Of a stretch of DNA of 64,000 nucleotides, positions 20,949 to 34,189 are shown one piece after another (the stretch's first letter is position 1; each line of letters starts with the position of its first letter). The notes below the pieces were generated by a model. It worked only from the letters and a program-made list of their open reading frames with translations, searched no databases and had not been told where the DNA came from. The position numbers and the translations under genes are program-made. The stretch covers positions 180,888,011 through 180,952,010 of the forward strand of contig CP136064.1 of NCBI GenBank assembly GCA_032622095.1, read 5' to 3'. This DNA comes from Siphonodentalium dalli. Lineage: Eukaryota > Mollusca > Scaphopoda > Gadilida > Siphonodentaliidae.

Positions 20949-21835
20949 CGTCAAATTCGGTTAATAATCTTCCTCGGACTATTTACAGAATGTCGTAGTT
21001 TTCTTGAAAAAATACTAGGCATGCGGTGTTTACATCTCTAGAACTATGAATGAGCATTGAAATATTAATATAAACATCCACTGTTCTTGGAGTTTACCTT
21101 GAACAAAACTTGAATTCCAAACATGCCATGCTCCAAGCCCACATTGGCCACATCGCCAATGGAGCTGACCGTGTGATGGACCTGGTGTCACCCAGCATAG
21201 TAATGAGAGAGGGAGGGAAAACCATGTATTACCGTGACATGAGTATAAACAAAAATCGTTACTCATTATATATAATATATAGTTAATATAGTTAGCACCC
21301 GACCCATTGGACATAATACCATGCACGCTAATGAGTACGCAATGTTCTGTTCATAACATTTAAATATAAGAAATTATATATAGGACACTGAAAGTTGATT
21401 ATCTGGTCTCAAGTTTGTTTTCTATTCAGGCAACTGAATGATTTAAACATATTTTATTATCCCTCAGTCAATAAACAGAATACAATTAAGATAATACAGT
21501 TGGTGACATGGATGAGAGGCGATAAAGGGATCGGAGCACAAGTTACAGAACTGATGGAAGCTCATATCCCTTACATGAACGGAGAACACTGATTCATTTC
21601 ATTTGGGGCTCAAGATGAGTTGTGTAGACATATTGGTCAATAAGCTGGAGAAATTTCATTATTATCATTATTACGTTTTTTGTTTTGTTTTTTATATATG
21701 TAGTATCAGTAAAATAATTCCAAAAGTAGGGGGATGTAATTCTTAAAATGGAGCTCTGAATCGGTTAAGTTTAGTTTAGTGTGGTTCACTGCCTATATTC
21801 TTCACTGGCAACTGAATGCAAGTTAGCAACCAACA
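20949..21835. other. Upstream region of the receptor, mostly non-coding
   Basis: The minus-strand 5' leader of the receptor must lie here, but no promoter element can be identified with confidence. One candidate exon (21098-21181) is listed separately. The plus-strand frame 21395-21592 shows no domain. Confidence 0.45.
21098..21181 (-). CDS. Candidate 84-bp internal exon on the minus strand
   Basis: Reading the minus strand, a pyrimidine-rich tract (TTTCCCTCCCTCTCTC) and an ACCAG acceptor precede position 21181, and a GTAAAC donor follows 21098. The 28 codons between are open and protein-like (for example DVANVGLEHGMFGIQVLFK). The same frame is closed by TGA nine bases upstream of the acceptor and TAA shortly after the donor, as expected for an exon. 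It lies 150 bp upstream of the receptor start on the same strand, so it could be an upstream exon or part of another gene. No family assignment is made; transcript data would decide. Confidence 0.35.
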
Positions 21836-21843
21836 TTCAGGGC

Positions 21844-22728
21844 CAGAGGCGGACTGGGCCAAAAAACCGGCCCGGGAAATTAATATAATACCGGCCCATC
21901 TGTTTGGAAAATTCCAACTGCACCCCCCCCCCCCCCCTTGAATCAGATGCAGACCAAATACATGTTTTTGCATAATTCCATTTGCACCTCTGGTCTAATA
22001 TCCTATATATTCATAAACCATGGTTCTATATATTCCCGGTATGAGACCATTCAGATATTTTTACCTGAAAAATTGCATAAAATCTAACATCTAGCGGTCT
22101 AACTCCAGACAAATGCACACGGCTACGGACAAGAGACCAGGACACACCGGGCTGTTCATGGTTGTTTGGCCCGGGGTGAGAACATTTTGAAAACTATACA
22201 AGAAAATCTCGAATCCGATAAACTAGACTGGCATCAACTGAAGCGTTCCTATTTTCTTGTAAATTTCAATTGGGGGAGGGGTGCGTAAGAATTTTTTTGG
22301 GATTTACAGCTGGGAGTTACCGTTAAAATCTCGAGATTAATGGGGTCTTTACGTGGTGTTATATGATGCCGACAAGTTCATTTAATGTCAAAATTACGAT
22401 TAGCCAATTCGGCTGGTTAAACAACACATGTGGCGGCCCACGTCCGGAATCGGCCATGCAGTCCGCCTCTGCCCTCATGAATTTATGTGAGAAGAGTACC
22501 ATCTTATTGGATACACGGCTGGTTAAACAACACATGTGGCGGCCCACGTCGATTTCATTTGCGGCCCAAGTTGTGGTTGGGCGGCCCACATATACCCCCC
22601 CCCCCTCACAAACCGTAAAAAAAACCCTCGGATTCTCGCTTGATAGAAAATCACGTGGAATCAGAATTTTTCCGGCCTCCGGCCCATCGGGAAATTTCCC
22701 GGTCTCCCGATCGGCCAGTCCGCCTCTG
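21844..22728. mobile_element. Non-autonomous hAT-type DNA transposon, 885 bp
   Basis: The left terminus CAGAGGCGGACTGGGCC (21844-21860) and right terminus GGCCAGTCCGCCTCTG (22713-22728) are inverted repeats. They are flanked by a perfect 8-bp target duplication, TTCAGGGC, at 21836-21843 and 22729-22736. An 8-bp duplication and CAG-starting termini are diagnostic of hAT elements. There is no transposase; the frames at 22359-22854 merely cross the element. Inside, GGCTGGTTAAACAACACATG recurs at about 22411 and 22520. A second terminus-like CAGTCCGCCTCTG near 22457 suggests an internal duplication or nested copy. Confidence 0.93.
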
Positions 22729-22736
22729 TTCAGGGC

Positions 22737-23958
22737 AGGGAAACTACTCCAATACAATAACATCATAATTTTCTCGAAAATGGTCTCACATCGCAGTGAA
22801 AATTCAATGTTTTCTTCACCTACATGTATATCATTAACGCAAACAAAAAGATAGCGAATGAGCTGTGTGTCATTTTGGCTAGATCACTGTGACTCCCGTT
22901 CCCATATACATTTGACTGTTGAGAAGATGAAAGTGTTCAAGTAACTTCGGTCACCAATTTTCGAGGTTGTGAAAATCTCTTTAAAACAAATCTATTCGAT
23001 ATATTGTTTTTTTTTTTTGCCGTATCCGAGATGAGTTGTTGATGGGGCAGCTCATTAGTCTAATTTTGCTTGCTGATACATGTACCTTGAAAGAAATATA
23101 TATATAAAAAAAAAACGAATGTTGAAAATGTCAGGTAGATTATATATGACGCAGGTTCCCGGCCCTTTCACTTCAAGACACAATCAGGGCGGTCTCCGCT
23201 CCAAAACACACCTAATAATATTCGCTTTTGTTTTTTTTTCGAAATATATAGGTCGATAAATACGTGAACTACGTTTCTGCGGGAATTATATGTCCCAGAA
23301 AGATGCATTGAAATAATAAAAAAATACAATTTTTAATACTGTGTTTGGATCCCAATAAAACAACAGTCATGTGCACGACGTAGAAAAGAAAAGAGCGTTC
23401 CGTATTGGTCTGTTCCTGATATAGTAGAAATAAAGAGCGTTTCTCTTACTTTGGTGCAAAAAAAAAATGAAAACAGCTGGACAATGGCTGTGATCATGGC
23501 AATTATTTTTCAGAGCATATGAAGCCGGTATATCAATATTTCGTGTAGTTATCAACCTATCTTATACATCCTTCCAAATTATGTAGACAAAATTTGAAAG
23601 TTAAAATGAATGTCACAGTAATTTCATATTTGTTGAATTCTTCTTCCAGCAATCGAGCCAATATATATAACCTTATAAATAGAGCGATGGCGGCCTGGTT
23701 ATAGAAATACAATGACAGAACAGTTCAGACAAGTCGCAGAGAAGGACTTAAAGGTACGGTTGGCCTTGGCGGTGGGTATCCTGTGAAAATATTTCCACCC
23801 GTCAAAAACCGCCACAAACAGAAAGAACATCAAAATGTAGACAGACTTTGTCCGTATACAAATAAGAAATATCGCATAAACAGTATATTATTGTCAAATG
23901 TTTGTCCATTGTTATGTAAACAAAGGCATAAAAAGTGAGAGACATAAAGCTCGAGCTC
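22737..23958. other. Non-coding stretch with dispersed-repeat pieces
   Basis: No gene is seen. Bases 23380-23455 resemble 55035-55110 in the same orientation (AAGAGCGTT, TTCCTGATAT, AATAAAGAGCGTTT). Bases 23755-23935 are the reverse complement of 11440-11625, including TTTCCACCCGTCAAAAACCG. These connect the left edge of the 31-kb composite to the copy-B interior. Confidence 0.65.
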
Positions 23959-24219
23959 GGAGACCAACCACCCACCCATAACAAACCGATTGTATACAAA
24001 CACCGCTAATAATGTAAACATCCGGGCGGGCATGCGCAACGGCGCAAGATCGTAATTTCAGAATAACAGTATACAGTAATGACCAGAATAGCTAACAAAG
24101 ACATCTATCTCTCAGATAACATGACTAAAGTTTTATAAATCTATGTTTCCTTACAGTTATATACCTATAATGGGTCACAATAATATATCATTATTTTCCA
24201 GACATCTCATAAGGTGTTT

Positions 24220-27200
24220 AGTTATTTATATAAAAAAATAAGCTGTAAATAGTTGACAAATGACAGAATAAATTCCATAATGGCAATGCTCCTCAAATAC
24301 TATACTATAGACACTGTTGTTGTTGTTTGTGGATAGGTATGCATCTATATACAAATAGTTTGCACAAAGTTTGGGCTCCTTAGTGGGTTTTAAGGGTATG
24401 GAGACAGCCCAACACCCACAGCACCCATGACAATTCAAGTTAAATTGGTATATTTAACATGAATTGGGCCATATGACCAATTATATGTATCTACTTCCAA
24501 CACTTTTGTTGTTTGTGGATAGGTATGCATCTATGCAAATGGTTTGCACAAAGTTTGGGCTCCTCAGTGGGTTTTAAGGGTATTGAGACAGCCCAACACC
24601 CACAGCACCCATGATAAAACCATACAGCACCCGTGCCTATGAAAACATATTTCTGAGTCAGCCATCTCTCAGACTATACCCATTCTGTAAATGATTCCAC
24701 ATTTCACTCTAGAATATATAGAGGCAATGGGGAAAAATATTTGGGCACCTGAATGGGATTTTGGGCTCTATTCAGGGGGGATATTTGGTTTTTTTAATGG
24801 TTAAATTGGTATATTTAACTGGAATTGGGACCTGTAAAGGTATATACTTCTAGGTCTCCTAGTGATTTTGGAAATATCTGCATCAGTATAAGAAGATTTG
24901 CAAAAGTTTGGGCTCCTTAGTGGGTTTTAGGGGTATGGAGACAGCCCAACACCCACAGCACCCATGACAATTCAAGTTAAATTGGTATATTTAACTTGAA
25001 TTGGGCCATATGACCCATTATATGTATCTACTTCCAACACTTTTGTTGTTTGTGGATAGGTATGCATCTATGCAAATGGTTTGCACAAAGTTTGGGCTCC
25101 TCAGTGGGTTTTAAGGGTATTGAGACAGCCCAACACCCACAGCACCCATGATAAAACCATACAGCACCCGTGCCTATGAAAACATATTTCTGAGTCAACC
25201 ATCTCTCAGACTATACCCATTCTGTAAATGATTCCATATTTCACTCTAGAATATATAGAGGCAATGGGAAAAAAATATTTGGGCACCTGAATGGCATTTT
25301 GGGCTCTATTCAGGGGGGATATTTGGGTTTTTTAATGGTCAAATTGGTATATTTAACTGGAATTGGGTCCTGTAAAGGTATATACTTCTAGGTCTCCTAG
25401 TGATTTTGGAAATATCTGCATCAGTATAAGAAGATTTGCAAAAGTTTGGGCTCCTTAGTGGGTTTTAAGGGTATGGAGACAGCCCAACACCCACAGCACC
25501 CATGACAATTCAAGTTAAATTGGTATATTTAACTTGAATTGGCCATATGACCCATTATATGTATCTACTTCCAACACTTTTGTTGTTTGTGGATAGGTAT
25601 GCATCTATGCAAATGGTTGCACAAAGTTTGGGCTCCTCAGTGGGTTTTAAGGGTATTGAGACAGCCCAACACCCACAGCACCCATGATAAAACCATACAG
25701 CACCCGTGCCTATGAAAACATATTTCTGAGTCAGCCATCTCTCAGACTATACCCATTCTGTAAATGATTCCATATTTCACTCTAGAATATATAGAGGCAA
25801 TGGGGAAAAAATATTTGGGCACCTGAATGGGATTTTGGGCTCTATTCAGGGGGGATATTTGGTTTTTTTAATGGTTAAATTGGTATATTTAACTGGAATT
25901 GGGTCCTGTAATGGTATATACTTCTAGGTCTCCTAGTGTTTTTGGAAATATCTGCATCAGTATAAGAAGATTTGCAAAAGTTTGGGCTCCTTAGTGGGTT
26001 TTAAGGGTATGGAGACAGCCCAACACCCACAGCACCCATGACAATTCAAGTTAAATTGGTATATTTAACTTGAATTGGGCCATATGACCAATTATATGTA
26101 TCTACTTCCAACACTTTTGTTGTTTGTGGATAGGTATGCATCTATGCAAATGGTTTGCACAAAGTTTGGGCTCCTCAGTGGTTTTAAGGGTATTGAGACA
26201 GCCCAACACCCACAGCACCCATGATAAAACCATACAGCACCCGTGCCTATGAAAACATATTTCTGAGTCAGCCATCTCTCAGACTATACCCATTCTGTAA
26301 ATGATTCCATATTTTACTCTAGAATATATAGAGGCAATGGAAAAAAAATATTTGGGCACCTGAATGGGATTTTGGGCTCTATTCAGGGGGGATATTTGGT
26401 TTTTTTAATGGTTAAATTGGTATATTTAACTGGAATTGGGTCCTGTAAAGGTATATACTTCTAGGTCTCCTAGTGATTTTGGAAATATCTGCATCAGTAT
26501 AAGAAGATTTGCAAAAGTTTGGGCTCCTTAGTCGGTTTAAGGGTATGGAGACAGCCCAACACCCACAGCACCCATGACAATTCAAGTTAAATTGGTATAT
26601 TTAACTTGAATTGGGCCATATGACCAATTATATGTATCTACTTCCAACACTTTTGTTGTTTGTGGATAGGTATGCATCTATGCAAATGGTTTGCACAAAG
26701 TTTGGGCTCCTCAGTGGTTTGAAGGGTATTGAGACAGCCCAACACCCACAGCACCCATGATAAAACCATACAGCACCCGTGCCTATGAAAACATATTTCT
26801 GAGTCAGCCATCTCTCAGACTATACCCATTCTGTAAATGATTCCATATTTCACTCTAGAATATATAGAGGCAATGGAAAAAAAATATTTGGGCACCTGAA
26901 TGGGATTTTGGGCTCTATTCATGGGGGATATTTGGTTTTTTTTAATGGTTAAATTGGTATATTTAACTGGAATTGGGTCCTGTAAAGGTATATACTTCTA
27001 GGTCTCCTAGTGATTTTGGAAATATCTGCATCAGTATAAGAAGATTTGCAAAAGTTTGGGCTCCTTAGTGGGTTTAAGGGTATGGAGACAGCCCAACACC
27101 CACAGCACCCATGACAATTCAAGTTAAATTGGTATATTTAACTTGAATTGGGCCATATGACCCATTATATGTATCTACTTCCAACACTTTTGTTGTTTGT

Positions 27201-28350
27201 GGATAGGTATGCATCTATGCAAATGATTTGCACATAGTTTGGGCTCCTCAGTGGGTTTTAAGGGTATTGAGACAGCCCAACACCCACAGCACCCATGATA
27301 AAACCATACAGCACCCGTGCCTATGAAAACATATTTCTGAGTCAGCCATCTCTCAGACTATACCCATTCTGTAAATGATTCCACATTTCACTCTAGAATA
27401 TATAGAGGCAATGGGAAAAAAATATTTGGGCACCTGAATGGGATTTTGGGCTCTATTCAGGGGGGATATTTGTTTTTTTTAATGGTTAAATTGGTATATT
27501 TAACTGGAATTGGGTCATGTAAAGGTATATACTTCTAGGTCTCCTAGTGATTTTGGAAATATCTGCATCAGTATAAGAAGATTTGCAAAAGTTTGGGCTC
27601 CTTAGTGGGTTTTAGGGGTATGGAGACAGCCCAACACCCACAGCACCCATGACAATTCAAGTTAAATTGGTATATTTAACTTGAATTGGGCCATATGACC
27701 CATTATATGTATCTACTTCCAACACTTTTGTTGTTTGTGGATAGGTATGCATCTATGCAAATAGTTTGCGCAAAGTTTGGGCTCCTCGGTGGGTTTTAAG
27801 GGTATGGAGACTGCCCAACACCCACAACACCCATGATAAAACCATACAGCACCCGTGCCTATGAAAACATTTCTGAGTCAGCCATCTCTCAGACTATACC
27901 CATTCTGAAAAGGATTCCACAGTTCACTTTAGAATATATAGAGGCAATGGGAAAAAATTATTTGGGCATCTGAATGGGATTTTGGGCTTTGGTCAGGGGG
28001 AGGGGAATATTTGGGTTTTTTAATGGTCAAATTGAATTGAGCCCTGTGACCCATTATAGGTATCTACTTCTATGTCTCTTACTAGTAGTGTTTTTGGAAA
28101 GATGTGCATCAGTATAAGAAGGTTTGCAAAAGTTTGGGCACCTGGGAGTGATTTAATGGTGAGCAGGTGGCACAACACCAGTCGTAATGAATTTCGAAGT
28201 ACAATTGCTAGTCGCGCTCGTACCGTGCGCAACTATGGGAGCAAATGTACGCTAAGTTTACTGAGACTGGCACAACACCAACAGCACCCATGATAAATCA
28301 TACAGCACCCTTGTCTTTAAAATAATATTTGGGCTCAGGTGAAGGACAAA
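24220..28350. repeat. ~537-bp satellite, left array (about 7 units)
   Basis: TGTTTGTGGATAGGTATGCA recurs at 24510, 25047, 25584, 26121, 26657, 27194 and 27732, a period of 536-538 bp. A partial unit sits at the outer edge (24323). Each unit is an old dimer: two related halves both contain AGTTTGGGCTCCT, GGGTTTTAAGGGTAT, and CAGCCCAACACCCACAGCAC. Units from 24.5 to 27.6 kb are very similar; the innermost (27.7-28.35 kb) are diverged. The array is the reverse complement of the one at 48.5-54.6 kb. Confidence 0.97.
28181..28267. other. 87-bp foreign insert in a satellite unit, with 13-bp flanking repeats
   Basis: The satellite phrase TGGCACAACACCA occurs at 28168-28180 and again at 28268-28280. 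The 87 bp between (starting GTCGTAATGAATTTC) have no counterpart in other units and are relatively GC-rich. This could be an insertion with a target duplication or filler DNA from repair. Confidence 0.6.
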
Positions 28351-29281
28351 ATATGTTTTTTAATATTAATGTCGGTATATTTAACTTGAATTGGGCCATG
28401 TAAACCGGGGTATTCTATACACTCAGGGGGGATACCCTGGGTAATCTATACAATCAGGGTGTTACCTTCCTGTACGCTATTCGTTTAGGCCCATATAGAG
28501 CTTATTTAAGTTTTCAAATATTGCCAACATGAGCTTATTTCGCGCAATTTTAAAATAAGCTCAGTTTCACATAAACAGACTGTTACTTGGTGTTCATATT
28601 CAGATAGTTCTCAGGTGTCCAATCTCAAATACCGACCTCGTCGCCATCCGTATACTACCGATTACGTCGACAAAACGATGGCAAATAATTTAAGATAATA
28701 ATATATTGGGATCTCAAATCGTGTAATACAGTAGTGTCTTAAAATATGAAAATTACATTTCCAAGAATAAATACACAAAAAATGTGAAGATGACAACAAA
28801 TATTTAACAAGACAGTCAATGACTGTGTGTCGCTCACCAGACTGTACAGACTGAGAAGAATGGGACTCTGAAGACTACAAGAGTCAGTACGTGACAATAT
28901 CACTTAAGACAAGTAGTTCTAAACATGGACATAGATGGAGGTTCTCCGATGAGCAGGGCTCTTCAACTTGAAATTTCTAATTGCACACCACTGACAAATC
29001 GCCAACCTCTTACATTTTACAGAAGACAACCATACCACAGTACTAAGTTCACAGAAATCATTTTGCACACCCCTCTTAGGTTGAATTTTACAACTAGTAC
29101 AAGGATATAGGAGAGTTAAATCTCTTATCTCTGCCCCTATTAGAACAAATGTGAATCCCCATCTATGAGATCCATTCATCTAGTAATATCAATATACCCC
29201 CAATATCCAATAGGGTATGATTTCACCTGGATAAGTGGTACGTGGTTAAGAAAATAATATTGGAACAGCCAAGTCTGTATT
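28351..29281. other. Edge of the AATAAGC mosaic and unremarkable DNA
   Basis: Bases 28485-28595 hold one AATAAGC-type module (GAGCTTATTTCGCGCAATTT, AAATAAGCTC, AAACAGACTGTT), directly inside the left satellite array. The following 28600-29281 shows no gene; the two opposed frames at 28919-29179 lack any motif. Confidence 0.6.
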
Positions 29282-29390
29282 TAGTATGTCTGATCTTTGC
29301 AGAATGAGGTCCACAAAAGGTGAATTTAATGACACTATTCCCCAAGGTGGAAAAGCATCAACGAATTCACCATATGGGGACCTCATTTCC
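29282..29390. mobile_element. MITE family N, short internally deleted copy
   Basis: The left end TAGTATGTCTGATCTTTGCA with AGAATGAGGTCC faces a right part ACCATATGGGGACCTCATTT only ~80 bp away, so most of the interior is missing. Confidence 0.6.
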
Positions 29391-31000
29391 TAAAATGACC
29401 CAATTTGAACAAATCTGAACCCGGTCACCCAAGGCCCATCCATACCAAATATAAGCTAATATAGGCTCAATGGTTCTTGAGAAGAAATTTTAAGATTTAC
29501 TATGGAGGGAAAGAGTTATGGCCCTAGCTTCGCACCTATTTGATATGATGAACTTATTTGAACAAATCTGACTGTGAGTCACCTAGGGAACATGCACACT
29601 GAAATATATGAACATATTTGGTCTTTAATATGGAGAAGAAAACAATTGTTGATAGACGGATGGATAGACATCCCAACAGACAGACGAGTGGAAGGACCGC
29701 CTGACAGACATAAGACAAATTCAATCCAATATACCCCCCCCCCCCAATGTTTCTTTGAAAAATCAGGGTATGATTTCATCTGGATAAGCGGTGGTTAAGA
29801 AAATAATATGCCAGCCATGTCTGCATATAGTGTGTCAGACATTTGCAGAATGAGGTCCCCAAATGGTGAATTTAATGACAATATTCCGCAAGGTGTGCTA
29901 GCATCACCAGATTCATCCTCAGTCTGATTAGGCCTCACCAGCCATGGGAAACCTATATAGGAACAGATTTAAGTTCTAAAGTTGAAGTTTGTAATGCACA
30001 CCCATTGAGCACCTCAATTATGCATTTTATCTTCTGCAAATTGGGGGGGGGGGCATAGAAACTGAACAGAAGGGAAAAAGTAAAAAAGTAACTAAAGCAA
30101 AATTTCAATTTGATACTTAAGATACTTCCCAGAAGATGATGCCTAAGCAGAATTAGGTCCATGGAGGGTGTATTTGGTGATGCTAGCCTGCTGTACAGGG
30201 TTGCAACACTAAATTGACCCTCTGGGGACCTCATTATGCAAATGTCAGACACTAAATTCAGGCAGTTTGTTTAAAATTGCTAGCAGTAATGTTTACACAA
30301 GCTGCCAGGTGACATTTTATTGTAATCTAGATTAATGACATGTGTCTCTCTCTGTCTATCCACAAAGATATATCTGCAACTTTAATAGAACAGGTATTAA
30401 AGTTGGAAGCTGGAGATGATATCCGTTGGAAGGGATGTTGGTTGGGTGCAGGCCACTGCAGGGTGGGTGGGTCTGGGCCATATGGGATGGGGGATGGGTA
30501 ATGGAATATTTCTGTAATTTCATTAAAGATTAAAGTTTCATAACTCTGCAGATGTTATAATGGTGTCACTTTTTTCAAATTTTATAAAATGTTTAAAAAC
30601 TAATTTGTTTGTTTGTTAAATTGAGCCCACATTCGATCCAGTGACCTCATTTGAACAAATCTGAATAACAGTCCCCCAAGGACCCTTTGTATCAAATACG
30701 AACCCATTCGGCCCAATGAAATTTGAGAAGTCGTTGTAAGAATTACTATGGTGGCAAAGAGTTATGGCCCTGGCTTCGCAACCATTTGACCCAGTGTCCT
30801 CATTTGAACAAATTTGAATGAGAGTCACCTAGGAAACATACACACCAAATATGAACCCATTCGGTTTCATGGTTCCAGAGGAGAAGATGTTCAAAGAATT
30901 GTAGACGGACGGATGGACGGACGATGGACGGACGACGGACGAAGAGTGATGACAATAGCTCCACCTGAGACGAGCTAATAAAAACGTGAGACAACCAGCC
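29391..31000. repeat. Dispersed repeat, two copies (29391-29730 and 30620-30990), each ending in GGAC/GACA-type simple repeat
   Basis: Both copies contain TTATTTGAACAAATCTGA- or CATTTGAACAAATTTGAA-like text, AAAGAGTTATGGCCCT, GAGTCACCTAGG-A-ACAT and a terminal microsatellite. The clearest microsatellite is at 30902-30945 (GACGGACGGATGGACGGACG), followed by ATGACAATAGCTCCACCTGA. This looks like the 3' portion of a retroelement family with a short-repeat tail, but no coding part remains. MITE N (29828-30254) lies between the copies. Bases 30255-30615 and 31000-31400 show no gene. Confidence 0.65.
29828..30254. mobile_element. MITE family N, 427-bp copy
   Basis: The left terminus TAGTGTGTCAGACATTTGCA and the right terminus TGCAAATGTCAGACACTA are inverted repeats that extend inward through GAATGAGGTCCCC. 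It has no coding capacity. This is the copy with the best-matched termini. Confidence 0.8.
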
Positions 31001-31643
31001 CCGGAAAATCTGGACAACCCACCCTAACATACGCCCGCGCGAGTTGTCCCTGTGGTCCCGATTCGGTCTGTAGTCAGATGTACTATATACACATGTATAT
31101 AGTTGTATATACAGGAACGGGACCATCCGCCCCAGGCACAACCGACACCAAGCGACCCGGAACAACCCGACCCAATTAAAGTACGAACTATGTTTTGGTT
31201 TAAACCTTTAATTAAATTAGGATAAGATATGGTAAATTGTAGTTGTGATACACTGCATGGACATAATGATATAGTATTCTGTATGAAATATGAAGAATAT
31301 TTTAATATGAATATATACGGAAGTACAACATATGTATATGAAAAAGGAATGTATAGTACATGTATATGCTACTTCACAGCCTGTTCTCGTGAAAATAGCC
31401 ACACTCCCGGCTTATTTTAATGAGCGAAATAAGCTCATATCAATATAGGCTCTGTGTGGAGATAAACGTACACTATGGGAGTACATGTATGGTTTCCATA
31501 AAAATAAGCACGTAACGGTCTTATTTTAATGAGCGATATAAGCCCCTATTGGTATTATTTAATCACAATATACGCTCTATATGGACCTAAAACTCAGTTT
31601 ATAAAACAGTCCAATATGGGACTATCTCCCATATTGTCATTAT

Positions 31644-32128
31644 TAAAGGTACTCAATCCGATAAAACTCCTATCAAATACTATTTCAATGGGTTCGGTGG
31701 TCAAAAATATTTGATTCGAGTCGAGGAAGTCACCCATCAAAGCTCAGATTTGTTAGATATCGATTTTAGAAATCTATTATTTTTCATTATCGGGAATTCT
31801 TTCTGGCCCAGAAGACAGTCAAAATTTCGTTATTATTACCACTTGATTATAGAGTTATCCATCCTTGTCTGTTTGAATAGAGTTTTGGCGTAAAATCTCG
31901 AGCAGGTTACCACATTGACGGCAGTTATTAGTACTCATCTCGAGCAATTAACAAATTTCAAAAATCAATATCTAATAACTCTGAGCTTTGTTTGATGGGT
32001 TCCTCGACTCGAATCAAATATTTTTTACCCCCAAAGCCAAAGAAATAGTAATATAGGACCCTCTGATCGGATTGTTGTTGTTGGAATCTGTTGAGATGGG
32101 GACCCTTTTTACGGATTGAGTACCTTTA
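31644..32128. mobile_element. MITE family P, 485-bp copy with long inverted arms
   Basis: The termini TAAAGGTACTCAATCCG (31644-31660) and CGGATTGAGTACCTTTA (32112-32128) are perfect inverted repeats. The homology continues inward for about 150 bp on each side, including ATTTGATTCGAGTCGAGGAA and its complement. The element is inserted in the AATAAGC mosaic and is therefore younger than it. Confidence 0.85.
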
Positions 32129-34189
32129 AATCTACCGTTTTTCATCGCAACTTATCCTCGCGAAAATAGGTTCATATTGGGCATACATATTAACATATGT
32201 TTCAATGGACTTAATTGATTCGGAAATAAGCCATTAGTGAGTTTATACCCGTTATTTAGTTGAATGAAGCGAGCCGCAGTTAAAACACATTATAAAGAGC
32301 GTGAATCTGGTATGTCGTGTCGCAACATATCCTCCCTCAAATAGGCACATAATCGGCCTATAATGTGAAATAGGTACACTTTATTGTGAAATAAGCAGAT
32401 AATAGATCATATCCGTCATTTCGTTTTATGGCGCGGCCACATTGAAAACACATGCTATAAAGAACATACACATGAAAACCGTGAGTTGGCTTATTTGTGT
32501 CATTTTCTGCACACAATCTGATTACAATCGACTCATTAGCAGTCGATAATGTGACTAAAATTGTCTCATTTTCAGCACATTATCGACTTAAATTTATGAG
32601 ATTATAAGCATATTATCTACCTAAAAATGTTTATGTATAAGCAGATAATCTGCGGGTTTTCGGGAGAACAGGCTGCATGTCGATAAACAAGTTTAGGTTG
32701 TTAAATAATGACAATGGGAGCTTAATTCGCTCATTAAAATAAGCCCGTTTCGCAGCGTTATGTGCTTATTTTTACGAGAACAGGATGAAACACATCGTCG
32801 TGCAAATAGGTTCAAATTGGACCTACATGTAGCTATTCGCATAGGTTGATATTTGAAATAATTTGATTATGAAATAACTCCATAGTGAGCTTAAATCGTT
32901 ATTCCGTTATGGCCGCAGTGAAAACATTATAAAGATCGTGAAATTGGTAAGTCGTGTCGATGAAAAGAGGCAGATTAAATCATTTCAATTTGGGCTTGAT
33001 ATGTATGGAAATAATCCCATATTGTACTGTTTTATTTATAAAAACAGTGTGTTAGATCCATATTGAGCGTATATTGTGGCAAAATAATTCCAATATCAGC
33101 TTATATCGCGCATTAAAATATGTCCGTTTTGTACTTATTTTCATGAGAACAGCATGACAAGTCTTGAGTTGTTTAATCGTGTTCTCGTGAAATAAGCACA
33201 ATACGGGTTTTCCTCATATTGAAATAACCCATATACATGTACATGTAAGGCTGTTTTAATAACTAGTGTTTAGGCCTTATGGAGCGTATTTCAGTTTTCA
33301 AATAATGTCAACATGCAGACTGTTCTCGTGAAAATAAGCACATAAACGCCATGTTATTATGAACTAAATATTGCCATTATTTAACCGCAGTATACGATAT
33401 GGACAGAAAATGCGGGTTTTAAGACAGTCTAACATGGGACTATTTACATACGAAATATGCCCATATTGGCACTATTTAATCTATCTACCTATTCTCATCG
33501 AGATAACTTACTAGATTCACGCTCTTTAGAAGGTATTTTCACTGTGGCCTGCGCCATTCTACGGAATAACTGGTATACGCTCACGTGGGCTTATTTCAGA
33601 ATAAAATAAGTCCAATATGAACTGTGTGAATATTTAGGTCCAATATAAACCTGAGGATATGTTGAGATGAAAAAAAGTAGATTAAATAATACCAATATGG
33701 GCTTACATGGAAATAGTCCAACATTTGACTGCTTTAAAAATCGCGTTTAGGTTCAATAATGGCAGTATGAGCTTAATTCGCTCATTAAAATAAGCCCGTT
33801 ATGAGCTTATTTTTACGAGAACAAGCTGCATATTGTCATTATTTGATTATTATAACAGCCCTATATGGGATATTTCAATATGCGATAAGAACATCTTATG
33901 ATTATTTTTGCAATTTGTGTTGTGGAATACAACACAAATAAACCAACTCAAGACTGTTCTCGTGAAAATAGGCACATAATAATATGATATAAGCCCGTAT
34001 TGTCGCCAATAGTCCCGATTCCAGATGTAAATATTTACAATTGAGCGTAGTTCAGACGATGATTTCTATGGAGAGGTACGGTCGATTTACTTGACATAGC
34101 GCCTGAATGCTAACTTATCAGTTTCACATACCCGTACAAGTCCATAATATGTCTTTAAAGTGCGTACATCTGATAAGCTGTGGGTTGGC

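Noticed and set aside
20952-20954. A start two codons earlier for the receptor
   Set aside because: The codon at 20954-20952 is TTG, not ATG. The first in-frame ATG after the upstream stop is at 20948 and has A at -3.
22359-22854. Open frames of 135 and 163 residues on opposite strands
   Set aside because: They lie mostly inside the hAT element, overlap antisense over their whole length, and have no transposase motifs.
30902-30950. Possible coding or regulatory GC-rich tract
   Set aside because: It is a GGAC/GACGGAT simple repeat at the end of a dispersed element.
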